From Planctomyces sp. (GTDB lineage: Bacteria; Planctomycetota; Planctomycetia; Planctomycetales; Planctomycetaceae): 64,000 nucleotides of DNA. A program made the position numbers and the translations under genes. The stretch lies in the NCBI GenBank assembly GCA_019636235.1, contig JAHBXW010000016.1:1-64000 (forward strand). Reading direction: 5' to 3'. Positions 42,316 to 50,873 of the stretch are shown piece after piece (the stretch's first letter is position 1; each line of letters opens with the position of its first letter). Below the pieces are notes generated by a model, which worked only from the letters and a program-made list of their open reading frames with translations, searched no databases and was not told the origin of the DNA.

Positions 42316-43359
42316 TCAGCGCGCGGCCGGATCGTCCAGGCTGGCCGACCGTTCCGGCGGAATCTCATCCGGCGGGATGAACTGATACTTGCCGCCGCTC
42401 TGCTCGGCGATCGCCTTCAGCAGCGGCTCGCCGCGATTGTCTCCGAAGCCGATCGTGTGGATCGTCACATTCCCCGTGTTGGCGTCGGAGACGTCCCGGA
42501 CGACCGTTCGGCGGAAGTCTCCGTCGGTCAGGAAGTAAATGATGTCGGGCTTCAGGCGCACCGCCATCTGCAGCGCCTGAGACGGCTCGGTGTCGCCATC
42601 GGCCCGGGCCTGCGCCATCCAGTTGAGATACTTCGCCTTCGACGCCTCGCTCGCGTTCACCAACTGCGATGACGGCATCGGAAACGGGCGATGGTTGAAG
42701 AACAGAATGTAGAACTTCTGCTCCGGGGCCAGGCCGCTGATCGACTTCAACAGCTCCAGCTTGACCCGCCCCATTCGGGTCTTCGCGGGCCCCGGGTGCG
42801 GATGGTTCATGCTTCGCGAGCAGTCGACGACGTACACGATCGAGTCGCCGGGCTCGCTGAGCCCGAAGAAGCCGCCGGATCCCTCGCCGTCGCCGCCCCC
42901 CTCGCCGCCGCCCGTGCCCAGGGAAGCCAGCCGCATCGCCAGCGCGTCCACTGGAGTCGCCAGTCCCTGTGCCGGGACATAAGGCACAACCGAAGCCGCA
43001 TCGGCCAGCAGCGCTTCGGGGACGGCGTCCGTCGAACCCGCCGCGGCGCCGGCCGGCGGCACGGTCAGCGCGTCCGACTCCTGGCCCCCCGGCGAATCGA
43101 GACGGATCGGCAACGGCTGCGAATCGGCCTGCGACGTCCCGTCCCAAACCGTGTTGAACACCAGCCCTTCGTCCGGGCGCGCGCGGGGCGTACCCGCAAC
43201 CAGCGCCAGGCACATCAACAGCGTGCCATGCAGCACGCTGGTCAGCGCGACGGCGGCGGTGCGGGAGGTGACCCGCTCGGCGATCTGCGGGCGCCACCCC
43301 ATGGCGACGGCCAGCCTCCGGAAAGCGTTGCTGTGTTTTGAGTTCCCGATCAGTTTCAT
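42316..43359 (-). CDS. VWA-domain membrane protein
   Basis: The 347-aa product starts MKLIGNSKHSNAFRRLAV. It has one N-terminal helix (AVALTSVLHGTLLMCLALVAG at about 35-55) anchoring it in the membrane, a low-complexity Gly-rich linker (GTGGGEGGGDGEGSGG), and a VWA domain with the metal site DCSRSM in IVYVVDCSRSMNH (about 176-188), then IIYFLTDGDFRR and VTIHTIGFGDN. Planctomycete proteins of this type are common. Partner unknown. It is convergent with the EboE-like gene and divergent from the DCC gene. Confidence 0.88.
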   Translation of the reverse strand: MKLIGNSKHSNAFRRLAVAMGWRPQIAERVTSRTAAVALTSVLHGTLLMCLALVAGTPRARPDEGLVFNTVWDGTSQADSQPLPIRLDSPGGQESDALTVPPAGAAAGSTDAVPEALLADAASVVPYVPAQGLATPVDALAMRLASLGTGGGEGGGDGEGSGGFFGLSEPGDSIVYVVDCSRSMNHPHPGPAKTRMGRVKLELLKSISGLAPEQKFYILFFNHRPFPMPSSQLVNASEASKAKYLNWMAQARADGDTEPSQALQMAVRLKPDIIYFLTDGDFRRTVVRDVSDANTGNVTIHTIGFGDNRGEPLLKAIAEQSGGKYQFIPPDEIPPERSASLDDPAAR

Positions 43360-43563
43360 CGGCGGGTCGCGGGCGTTTCAATCGGAATCCTCTTCCCCGA
43401 CCGGGGAATCGGAACAAAGATGCGGGCAGCCTCCGGTTGATTCGCTGAGGTCGACTGCGGTTTCCTCCCTGACGGGCCGGCTCCCCAGGCCGCCGCACGA
43501 ACCTCAACCCCAGACCTCCACGCACCTTAACGCCGGGCGACCCGCTCCCGGCCGTACGCCGAA

Positions 43564-44010
43564 ATGAATGCCCCCTCATCTCCGACAATCGCCGCCGCTC
43601 CCGGCGCCCCGCCCGACGACGCCCCAATCGTCTTCTTCGACGGCGTCTGCGGCCTCTGCAACCGGACCGTGGATTTCATCCTCTCGCACGACCGGCGGCA
43701 GCGCATTCGCGTCGCCCCGCTGCAGGGCGAAACCGCTTCCCGGGAACTCGATTCGTCCGACACCGCGCAGCTCGGCTCCGTCGTCTTGAAGACCTCCCGG
43801 GGAACCTATCGCCGGTCCTCGGCAGCCGTCAGAATCCTGACGGAACTCGGGGGCGTCTGGCGCGTCCTGGGAGGGCTGCTGTGGCTCGTCCCGAAGCCGC
43901 TGCGGGACGTCGGCTACGAGGCGGTGGCCCGGAACCGGTATCGCCTGTTCGGCCGCAAGGAGTCCTGCCGTTTGCCGACGCCCGAGGAAGCGGGACGGCT
44001 GCTGCCCTGA
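43564..44010 (+). CDS. DCC-family (DUF393) thiol-disulfide oxidoreductase-like protein
   Basis: The 148-aa product carries the defining DGVCGLCN motif in IVFFDGVCGLCNRTVDFIL (about 22-40), followed by RIRVAPLQGE and the arginine-rich C-terminal region YEAVARNRYRLFGRKESCRLP. The CxxC lies at the start of a thioredoxin-like helix. The family is small, often of unknown partner. It lies 13 bases upstream of the fold-type III PLP enzyme and probably shares its transcript. Confidence 0.9.
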   Translation: MNAPSSPTIAAAPGAPPDDAPIVFFDGVCGLCNRTVDFILSHDRRQRIRVAPLQGETASRELDSSDTAQLGSVVLKTSRGTYRRSSAAVRILTELGGVWRVLGGLLWLVPKPLRDVGYEAVARNRYRLFGRKESCRLPTPEEAGRLLP

Positions 44011-44023
44011 CCGTTCCAGGAGA

Positions 44024-45148
44024 ATGTCGATGCTGGCGCATCTCATCGGCCGTCACAAACGCGAACTCGACACGCCTGCGCTGTGCATTGATCTGGACCG
44101 CATGCGGTCGAACATCGACGCGATGGCGTCGTTTCTGAAGCAGCGGGGCAAGCAGTGGCGGCCGCATGCCAAGTGCCACAAGACGCCCGTCATCGCTCAT
44201 CGGCAGATTCAGGCGGGGGCGATCGGCGTGACGGCCGCCAAGGTCTCCGAGGCTGAGGTCTTCATCGACGCCGGCATCCCCGACGTCCTGGTGGCCAACA
44301 TGGTCGTCGGCGAGCCGAAACTCGAGCGGCTGGCCGCCCTGACGCGGCGCGGCGATCCGATTGTCGCCATCGACCATTTCGTGCAGGCCGAGGCGCTCGA
44401 TGACGTCTGCCGCCGTCGCGGCACGCGCTGCCGGGTGCTGCTTGAGTTGAACATCGGGCTGAACCGCGTCGGCATCCGTCCCGGCGTCGATGCGTGGGAG
44501 CTGGCGCGCGGCGTCGCCCGGCTCAAGCACATCACGCTGGCGGGCATCATGGGCTACGAGGGACATCTGCTGACGATCCCGGACCCCGAAGAAAAGCGGG
44601 CGAAGATCGCCGCGGCGATGGCGCTGCTGGTCGAGAACCGGGACGCGCTGGAGCGCGAGGGCATCCCGATTGGCATTGTCAGCGCCGGGGGAACCGGGTC
44701 GTACCAGGACGCCGCCGACTGCCCGGGCATCACCGAACTGCAGGCGGGAGGCGGCACGTTCGCCGATCCGTTCTATGTCGACCGCTGCGGCGTCCGCGGA
44801 CTCGAACCAGCGCTGGCGCTGATCGCCACAGTCGTCAGCCGCACGAAGCGGGAGCGGGCCGTTCTGGATTGCGGGCGGAAGTCGCTGCACCCGGACATTC
44901 ATCCGCCGACGATCGCCGGCTGTGTGAATGGCCGGCCGCTGCCGGACGCCGCCATCACGCAGTTCAGCGCCGAGCACACGACGCTGGAGCTCGGGCCGCA
45001 GTCGCAGGACCTGCGGATCGGCGACAAAGTCGAGCTGATCCCCGGCTACAGCGATCACACGACGCCGCTGCACCCGGTGTTTTACGGCCTTCGCAACGGA
45101 GTTGTGGATGCGGTCTGGCCGATCGCCGCCCGCGGCTGCATTCACTGA
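44024..45148 (+). CDS. DSD1-family fold-type III PLP enzyme (second copy)
   Basis: The 374-aa product starts MSMLAHLIGRHKRELDTPAL at an ATG with AGGAGA upstream. The PLP lysine is in WRPHAKCHKTPVIA (about 46-59). The barrel includes LLELNIGLNRVGIRPG, GIMGYEGHLLTIP, and SAGGTGSYQDAADCPGITEL (phosphate-binding). Metal-site-like PGYSDHTTPLH lies near the C-terminus. These features place it with D-threonine aldolases and D-serine dehydratase-like enzymes. The exact substrate is uncertain. It follows the DCC gene and overlaps the convergent DUF1499 gene end at 45142. Confidence 0.87.
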   Translation: MSMLAHLIGRHKRELDTPALCIDLDRMRSNIDAMASFLKQRGKQWRPHAKCHKTPVIAHRQIQAGAIGVTAAKVSEAEVFIDAGIPDVLVANMVVGEPKLERLAALTRRGDPIVAIDHFVQAEALDDVCRRRGTRCRVLLELNIGLNRVGIRPGVDAWELARGVARLKHITLAGIMGYEGHLLTIPDPEEKRAKIAAAMALLVENRDALEREGIPIGIVSAGGTGSYQDAADCPGITELQAGGGTFADPFYVDRCGVRGLEPALALIATVVSRTKRERAVLDCGRKSLHPDIHPPTIAGCVNGRPLPDAAITQFSAEHTTLELGPQSQDLRIGDKVELIPGYSDHTTPLHPVFYGLRNGVVDAVWPIAARGCIH

Positions 45149-45654
45149 GGCGCGGCGGCCTCGAAGCGTCGGCGCAGCTCGTCGACCCGCTTGCGGTTCG
45201 CCCCCAGGTCCGAGTAGCCGATCCGCGACGCCGACCGCACCTGGATCAACTGACGGTTCGGGACCAGCAGGAACTCGACGTCGTCGACGAACCGCAGAAC
45301 GGGCGTCGAACATTCCGCATGCAGATAGGTCTCCGTCCGCGTGACGACCTTCGTCCGGGGATACGCCTGCAGGACGGCCGCCAGCCGTTCCCAGGCCTCT
45401 GCGGGCGTCCCCTGGAAGTTCAAGGGCGCGATCGCATGCACCGGGTCGCTGATGGCGGCGCCCTTCCCCGAGCAGACGCAGTTGGGCGACGCGGGACAGG
45501 GCTTGAGCTGGCCGTTCTGCAGACCCGCGACGGATTTCGACCAGGACAGAAACGAAAGCATGTACGGGCAGAGGATCAGGGTCGCGACGATCAGCCACAG
45601 GTCGCGCCGCCAGCGGCGACGGGCCGCGTCGGAGGGAGGGGGCGCGGAGTTCAA
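45142..45654 (-). CDS. DUF1499-family membrane-anchored protein
   Basis: The 170-aa product reads LNSAPPPSDAARRRWRRDLW and begins at a TTG overlapping the rsmD stop as TTGA, so coupling is likely and no better start exists. One hydrophobic segment (LIVATLILCPYMLSFLSW, about 20-37) is followed by LKPCPASPNCVCS, the family's cysteine motif, and the strands typical of DUF1499 (RFVDDVEFLLVPNRQLIQVRSASRIGYSDLGANRKRVDELRRRF). The function is unknown. The last 7 bases overlap the convergent PLP-enzyme gene. Confidence 0.85.
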   Translation of the reverse strand: MNSAPPPSDAARRRWRRDLWLIVATLILCPYMLSFLSWSKSVAGLQNGQLKPCPASPNCVCSGKGAAISDPVHAIAPLNFQGTPAEAWERLAAVLQAYPRTKVVTRTETYLHAECSTPVLRFVDDVEFLLVPNRQLIQVRSASRIGYSDLGANRKRVDELRRRFEAAAPQ

Positions 45655-46283
45655 GGCAGGTCGTTCGACGGCGAGGGGGATTCGTCCGGGCCTTCCTCCC
45701 GGTCCGCGGAGCGCTTGCGGCAGACGTCGATTGTCATGTTCGACATCGTCAGCGTCCACTCGCTGGCCCACGGCGGCGGCAGTTCGTAGACCGAATGTTC
45801 CGGCGTTCGCAGAATCAGCCACGCGTCCGGCGACGTCACGTCCGGCTTCGCCAGCCGCTCCAGCGACCGGTACAGCGGCGTTCCGGGATGCAGGTCCTCG
45901 ATCATCTGATACGGCGGATCGAAGAACGCCAGATCGAACGGGACGAACGAATCCACGTTCCGCGGCCGGAATGAACTCCGCAGCGCGTCCGTCGCCCAGC
46001 ACAGCGTCTCCCCCTGGACCTTCAGGGTTTCGACGTTCTTCCGCAGCAGCTCCTGCGCTTTGCGATCGCTTTCGATGAACACCACGCTCCGCGCGCCGCG
46101 GCTGAGGGCCTCGAACCCCAGCGTGCCCGTGCCCGAGTAGATGTCGGCGATGCGCGCATCGGGAAGCCACGCCTCGATCCGCGCGAACAGCGACTCCTTC
46201 ACCCGGTCGGTGATCGGCCGCGTCACAAGTCCCGGATTGGCCAGCAGCACCCGATGCCGAAATCGCCCCGCGATGATCCGCAT
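45651..46283 (-). CDS. rsmD: 16S rRNA (guanine-966 N2)-methyltransferase
   Basis: The 210-aa product starts MRIIAGRFRHRVL, the RsmD opening (MRIIaGk.kGr.L), with TRPITDRVKESLFARIEAWL, motif I DIYSGTGTLGFEALSRGA, and the catalytic FDPPY in FDLAFFDPPYQMIE (about 117-130). It methylates G966 in 16S rRNA during small-subunit assembly. The usual neighbour coaD is not here. The start overlaps the FHA gene stop by one base, and the stop overlaps the DUF1499 start. Confidence 0.95.
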   Translation of the reverse strand: MRIIAGRFRHRVLLANPGLVTRPITDRVKESLFARIEAWLPDARIADIYSGTGTLGFEALSRGARSVVFIESDRKAQELLRKNVETLKVQGETLCWATDALRSSFRPRNVDSFVPFDLAFFDPPYQMIEDLHPGTPLYRSLERLAKPDVTSPDAWLILRTPEHSVYELPPPWASEWTLTMSNMTIDVCRKRSADREEGPDESPSPSNDLP

Positions 46284-46870
46284 TACTCCGCCGTTCCCCC
46301 ATCCGCGGGGGGATTCAGGGATTCCAGATGCAGCCGGATGATCTCCCGGGCCTCTTCCGCGATGCTGCGATAAACCCGCTTCGCCGGGGCCGCTTTCGGC
46401 GCGGGAGTCGGCGCGACGGCCGGAATGACGGCCGAATCCTCGCCGTGAATCGTGGTGTCGGACGTGCTGACGGCGCCATTGTCGACCGACAGCATCGAGG
46501 CGATGTCGTCGTCCGAAAGTCCCGCGGCCGCGCGTTCGTCCGAGCCCCTGAGGAACGTCGCCGGTTTGGGAGTCGCGACCGCTTCCCCTTCGAGCTGAAA
46601 CGACATCGGGCCCACCGTCAGCGAGCCCCCCGGGGGCAGCACCGTCTCGCCGGTGATCGGCACGCCATTCACGTACGTGCCGTTGCGGCTGTTGAGATCG
46701 GCCACCCGGACCTCGGAGGCCGTCACGGTCAGCGTGCAGTGCTGGCGGCTGACTTCCGACGAGGCGATCTTGATCCGGGACGAGTCATCCCGCCCGATGA
46801 TCACTTCGCCGTAGGGCAGTTTGACCCTGCGGCCGGAGTGTTTGCCGGACTGGACGATGAGCGTGTACAT
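46283..46870 (-). CDS. FHA-domain protein
   Basis: The 195-aa product starts MYTLIVQSGKHSGRRVKLPYGEVIIGRDD. The FHA core is clear: IGRDDSSRIKI, SSEVSRQHCTLTV and LNSRNGTYVNG (about 22-70), with the phosphothreonine-binding Arg, Ser-R-x-H and N-G-T motifs intact. The C-terminal half is Pro/Ala-rich and disordered with a terminal helix. FHA domains bind phosphothreonine peptides, which fits Ser/Thr kinase signalling by enzymes such as the one at 1-1951. It lies between the response regulator (12 bases upstream) and rsmD. Confidence 0.92.
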   Translation of the reverse strand: MYTLIVQSGKHSGRRVKLPYGEVIIGRDDSSRIKIASSEVSRQHCTLTVTASEVRVADLNSRNGTYVNGVPITGETVLPPGGSLTVGPMSFQLEGEAVATPKPATFLRGSDERAAAGLSDDDIASMLSVDNGAVSTSDTTIHGEDSAVIPAVAPTPAPKAAPAKRVYRSIAEEAREIIRLHLESLNPPADGGTAE

Positions 46871-46881
46871 GCGCGGACGAT

Positions 46882-47451
46882 TCAAATTCGGGGAACAATC
46901 ACGGACGTGCCGCACCGGGGACAGTTCAGCGTCTTGCCCCGATGCGAGCCGCTGGCCTTGAGCTTTTTCCCGCACTCGCCGCACAGGAACCGCACCTTCT
47001 CGCCGGTCGATTCCGGCTCGTCGATTCCGTGCGAGTTCCGCCAGACGCGCTCCGCGGCGTCGAGCACCACGCGGACCAGATCGTCCGGATCGTAGGGCTT
47101 CGACACATACGCGTCGGCGCCCACCCGCGTCGCCAGGTCCCGCGCGTCGTCCCGGTCGATGGCCGTCAGCATGATGATCGGGACATTGCGGTTCTCCCGC
47201 TTCATCCGCTCGCAGACCTCGAACCCCGATACGTCGTTGGGCAGGATCACGTCCAGCAGCACCGCGTCCGGCAGACGCATCGTGAAGGACGAGTGCGCCT
47301 GACCCGCATCCCGCGCGATCTCCGCCGTCATCTTCTTCGTGGCCAGGAACTCCTTAAGGAATTCGGCCTCATCGGGGTCGTCTTCGACGACCAGAACGCG
47401 ATGCACAATCAGGTCTGTCGCCGTGCGCTCGGTCACAGAGTTTCTGACCAA
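46882..47451 (-). CDS. Response regulator with C-terminal zinc ribbon
   Basis: The receiver domain is complete: HRVLVVEDDPDEAEFLKEFL with the acidic pair, DAVLLDVILP with the phosphorylated Asp in LLDV, IIMLTAID with the switch Thr, and ADAYVSKPYDPDDL with the conserved Lys (about residues 17-140). In place of a DNA-binding domain, the last 45 residues hold a zinc ribbon: FLCGECGKKLKAS and NCPRCGTSVIV. The listed start is a TTG at 47451. GTG codons at 47436 and 47406 are alternatives; the last would begin two residues before the receiver core. It precedes the FHA gene on the same strand. Confidence 0.85.
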   Translation of the reverse strand: MVRNSVTERTATDLIVHRVLVVEDDPDEAEFLKEFLATKKMTAEIARDAGQAHSSFTMRLPDAVLLDVILPNDVSGFEVCERMKRENRNVPIIMLTAIDRDDARDLATRVGADAYVSKPYDPDDLVRVVLDAAERVWRNSHGIDEPESTGEKVRFLCGECGKKLKASGSHRGKTLNCPRCGTSVIVPRI

Positions 47452-47642
47452 CCGGTTTCTTCAGGATCGGGAGCGGCCGCTTGCCGCGCGTGCGGTTCGG
47501 TCCGTCCGGGTCGCGTGCCAACCACGCGGTTCCATGCTATCAGTTGCCGTGGACATTGCCCAATGTCGTTTCGAGACGACTTTTTCGGCCGCGCGCCTCC
47601 CGATCCGCCGCCCCCCTTCGCGTTCCGCCTTCGATCCGTCCC

Positions 47643-48596
47643 ATGCCGCCCGCCACGACTGTCGCCACCGGCGCCCGGCTGCACTTCGGCCCGCTCGCTT
47701 GGAAGCCGGAGTCCGGCCCCGATTTCGGCGGCTGGGGCGTGATGATCGACAGGCCCCGCTGCGTCGTCCGGATCACGCGCGAGACCGGCACGGCCCCCGC
47801 GAACGCCTCACCGTCAGGCCGCGCGGTACAGCTCCTGGCGCGCTGGCTGCGCGAGCGCCCTCAGAGCGACCGACTGGCCGTGGAGGTCCTCGAATCGCTT
47901 CCCGATCACCGGGGGTTGGGATCGGGCACGCAGCTCGCGCTGGCGATTGGAGCCGCGGCCGGGCTGTCGCTCGATGCCCGGATGCCTCGGCTGTCGGACC
48001 TGGCGCGCGTCCTCGAGCGGGGCGCGCGATCGGCCGTCGGGGTCTATGGCTTTGAACAGGGGGGCCTGATCGTCGATGCGGGCAAGCGGCCGGGCGAGTC
48101 GCTGGGGCGGCTTGCCGCGCGTCGCCCCGTGCCCCGGACATGGCGGTTCGTGCTGGCCTGGCCCGCGGGGACTCAGGGGCTCGCGGGGGATGCGGAGGCG
48201 TCCGCGTTTCGGACGCTGCCGCCATTTCCGCAGGCGTTGACCGACCGGTTGTCGCGGCTGTTGCTCTGCGACGTGCTGCCGGCCGTCGACCACGGCGACT
48301 TCGACGGGTTCGCGGGCGGGCTGGGCGAATACGGCGAGCGTGTGGGCCGGGCCTTCGAGTCGCTGCAGGGGGGAGTCGTGCACGCCGCGTCCCTGCCGGT
48401 CTGGAACGCGGTCCGGCGCCGCGGAGTCGCTGGCGTCGCGCAGACCTCGTGGGGCCCGACGCTGGCGATCGTCCAGCCGGACGCCGCAGCGGCCGAAACC
48501 TTGTGCGCCGACCTGCGGGACGAATTTCGCGATTCCGTGGAACTGCTGGTCAGCCAGCCCCTCAATCAGGGCGCAGCCATCGTAGGAACGGAGTAG
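47643..48596 (+). CDS. GHMP-superfamily protein, beta-ribofuranosylaminobenzene 5'-phosphate synthase-like
   Basis: The 317-aa product starts MPPATTVATGARLHFGPLAW. LPDHRGLGSGTQLALAIGAA (about 83-102) is the GHMP-type phosphate-binding loop with LGSGTQ, as in beta-RFAP synthase. SAVGVYGFEQGGLIVDAG and GGVVHAASLPVWN follow. Beta-RFAP synthase builds the pterin cofactor tetrahydromethanopterin, used by planctomycetes for formaldehyde oxidation. The family fit is good, but the true reaction can differ among GHMP proteins. No other C1 gene is adjacent, as usual for scattered H4MPT genes. No helper ribosome site. Confidence 0.75.
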   Translation: MPPATTVATGARLHFGPLAWKPESGPDFGGWGVMIDRPRCVVRITRETGTAPANASPSGRAVQLLARWLRERPQSDRLAVEVLESLPDHRGLGSGTQLALAIGAAAGLSLDARMPRLSDLARVLERGARSAVGVYGFEQGGLIVDAGKRPGESLGRLAARRPVPRTWRFVLAWPAGTQGLAGDAEASAFRTLPPFPQALTDRLSRLLLCDVLPAVDHGDFDGFAGGLGEYGERVGRAFESLQGGVVHAASLPVWNAVRRRGVAGVAQTSWGPTLAIVQPDAAAAETLCADLRDEFRDSVELLVSQPLNQGAAIVGTE

Positions 48597-48663
48597 CATT
48601 CGGCCGCGAGCCACGTGCGCGGCCTGCGCCACGGGGACTTCCCCACGGAAGCGGAGCGGGACC

Positions 48664-49710
48664 ATGCCGACCTTCCCCTTTCCCCCGCCTCGCCCTCCCG
48701 GCGACTGGCAGATCTCCGCGGCCGCGTTCCACACGGTGCTTTTGCTCCTGGGCATTGGCAGCGTCGCCGCCGTCTTTCTTCGCAGCTACCGGCCGGCGCG
48801 CGCGTTCGACCTGCTGGCGTGGATTGGGTTCGGCGGACTGACGTTTCCCGTTGCCGACTTGTCGTACCGGATCGAAGGCTCCCGGACGGTCGCTCTGGGC
48901 ATCATCACTTTCCTGCTGATGGTCTCGCTGGCGGGATTTGTCGTGACGGCGCTGCGGCTGCATTTCGGAGACGCTCGCCCCCGGCTGGGTCTGGCGGCGA
49001 TCTGCCTGCTGAGCTTCACCGGCTTGAGCCTGCTGTTCATGCCGATCGTGCCTGAGGCCCGCGAGCCAGCGCGCCGCACGGTCTGCAAACACAATCTGCA
49101 TCAGTTGGGCTTCGCGCTGCATGTCTACGCCGATGTGTTCGGCGGCCTGCCCGCGCCCGTCATCACGGACGACGGCCCGCCGCGGTCGTGGCGCGTCGAA
49201 GTCCTGCCCTTTGCCGACGGCGGCGCGCTTCGAGATCAATACGACGACTCGCTTCCCTGGGACGCCCTCGAAAATCTGGAACTCGCGAGCAGGACCGCTC
49301 CGGTTTTCGTCTGCCCCAGCAATCGCAACCCCAAAGACGACCAGGGGCGGCGCTATGCCGACTTCCTGGCCGTGACCGGCGCGGGGTCGGTCTTCGACAA
49401 TCCGATCCGTCTCTCGTTCCCCAACGTCCCCGACGGCGCGTCCCACACGATCCTGTTGATCGAAAGCAGCGGCCAGCAGGTCGTGTGGACCGAACCGCGC
49501 GATGCGGACATCGGCGTCCTGCCGATCGAGGTGAACGCGGACGGGCCGCGCCCCGGCGCTTCCAACGGCATCGCGTCGTCGTATCATACCGGCGGATTCC
49601 ATGCGACGATGGCGGACGGCTCGGTCAAGCTCATCTCTGACACGATCGACAGAAACGTGCTCCGCGCCCTACTGACGGCCAACGGCGGCGAACCGCTGCC
49701 GGAGTTCTGA
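48664..49710 (+). CDS. DUF1559 protein with N-terminal multi-helix membrane region (twin 1)
   Basis: The 348-aa product starts MPTFPFPPPRPPGDWQISAA, with GGAGCGGGACC before the ATG. Instead of the usual prepilin N-terminus there are four hydrophobic helices in residues 20-122. HNLHQLGFALHVYADVFGG, PPRSWRVEVLPF, FVCPSNRNPKDDQG and HTILLIESSGQQVVWTEPRD, then YHTGGFHATMADGSVKLIS, form the DUF1559 (SBP_bac_10) domain that normally follows a type IV pilin-like leader. The C-terminal domain is probably extracytoplasmic. It is the first of a tandem pair of equal length. Function unknown. Confidence 0.88.
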   Translation: MPTFPFPPPRPPGDWQISAAAFHTVLLLLGIGSVAAVFLRSYRPARAFDLLAWIGFGGLTFPVADLSYRIEGSRTVALGIITFLLMVSLAGFVVTALRLHFGDARPRLGLAAICLLSFTGLSLLFMPIVPEAREPARRTVCKHNLHQLGFALHVYADVFGGLPAPVITDDGPPRSWRVEVLPFADGGALRDQYDDSLPWDALENLELASRTAPVFVCPSNRNPKDDQGRRYADFLAVTGAGSVFDNPIRLSFPNVPDGASHTILLIESSGQQVVWTEPRDADIGVLPIEVNADGPRPGASNGIASSYHTGGFHATMADGSVKLISDTIDRNVLRALLTANGGEPLPEF

Positions 49711-49789
49711 CGCTGGCAGCGTCAATCCGGCTGACTTGCCGGCCGATCCGATCCGCGACGATGAATGGCGCTGGTTACGGAGACCTGTG

Positions 49790-50836
49790 ATGCTGGAATC
49801 GTTTCCCTTTCCGCCGCCCAATCCTGAAATCTGGCGAAACTCCCTGGCCGCGTTTCAGTTCATCCTTGCGGTCCTCGGCGTCGCATGCATCGCGGCGCTC
49901 ATCCGCCGGCTCTGGACGCCAGTGCGGAAACTCGACCTGCTAGCGTGGTTTGCAATCGGAGGCGTGTGCGTTGCGGCGAAGACGCTGGCGCATCGGGTCG
50001 ACGGAAACACGCACGACACGCTGAACTTCGTGTCATTCCTCCTGACTATCTCTGCTGTCGCGTTTGTCATGACGCTGCTGCGATTGTGCAGCGACGACGA
50101 CCATCCGCGGCTTCGGGTTGGAGTCGTTTGTCTGATCAGTGTGGCGGGGTGGAGCGTCATTCACCTGGAGGCGACTTCGAGTCGCATCCCGGCGGCGAGA
50201 ACTAACTGCAGAAACATGCAGCTCAACGTGGACTACGCGCTTCGCGACCATGCGAAGGCCTTCGGCGAACTGCCCCCCGCCGTGACACAGGACGGCGGCC
50301 CGCCGCGATCGTGGCGCGTCGAACTTCTGCCCTTCCTGGAAAGCGGCAAGCTGAGGGAGCGCTATGTCGACTCCCTGTCGTGGGACGCTCCAGCCAACCT
50401 CGAATTCGCCCAACGGGACATGCAGGTCTTTTTCTGTCCCAACAATCGCAACCCCAAAGACGACCAGGGACGGCGCTTCGCCGACTACCTCGCCGTCACC
50501 GGTACGGGATCGGTATTCGACGACGCGATCCGACCCATATTTGCTCGCGTCCCCGACGGTTCGTCGAACACGATCCTGCTGATCGAAAGCAGCGGCCAGC
50601 AGGTCGTGTGGACGGAACCGCGCGACGCGGACATCGGCGTCCTGCCGATCGAAGTGAACGCGAACGGGCCGCGCCCCGGCGCTTCCAACGGCATCGCGTC
50701 GTCGTATCACGGCCACGGATTCAACGCGATGTTCGCGGGGGGGAACGCCAGGTATCTCAGCTCGCAGATCGATCGCGACGTTCTCCTCGCTCTGCTGACA
50801 GCCAACGGCGGAGAATCCGTGCCGCCAGACTTTTGA
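49790..50836 (+). CDS. DUF1559 protein with N-terminal multi-helix membrane region (twin 2)
   Basis: The 348-aa product starts MLESFPFPPPNPEIWRNSLAAFQFILAVL, from an ATG 79 bases after the twin-1 stop. It has the same layout: four helices in the N-terminal third, then NMQLNVDYALRDHAKAFGEL, PPRSWRVELLPF, FFCPNNRNPKDDQG, NTILLIESSGQQVVWTEPRD, and YHGHGFNAMFAGGNARYLS. Domain identity with twin 1 is high in the C-terminal half and much lower in the membrane part. As in twin 1, the usual prepilin N-terminus is replaced by the multi-helix region. Function unknown. Confidence 0.87.
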   Translation: MLESFPFPPPNPEIWRNSLAAFQFILAVLGVACIAALIRRLWTPVRKLDLLAWFAIGGVCVAAKTLAHRVDGNTHDTLNFVSFLLTISAVAFVMTLLRLCSDDDHPRLRVGVVCLISVAGWSVIHLEATSSRIPAARTNCRNMQLNVDYALRDHAKAFGELPPAVTQDGGPPRSWRVELLPFLESGKLRERYVDSLSWDAPANLEFAQRDMQVFFCPNNRNPKDDQGRRFADYLAVTGTGSVFDDAIRPIFARVPDGSSNTILLIESSGQQVVWTEPRDADIGVLPIEVNANGPRPGASNGIASSYHGHGFNAMFAGGNARYLSSQIDRDVLLALLTANGGESVPPDF

Positions 50837-50873
50837 CCGCATCCGCGGGGGCCGAATGAGACGCCGGCGCGCC

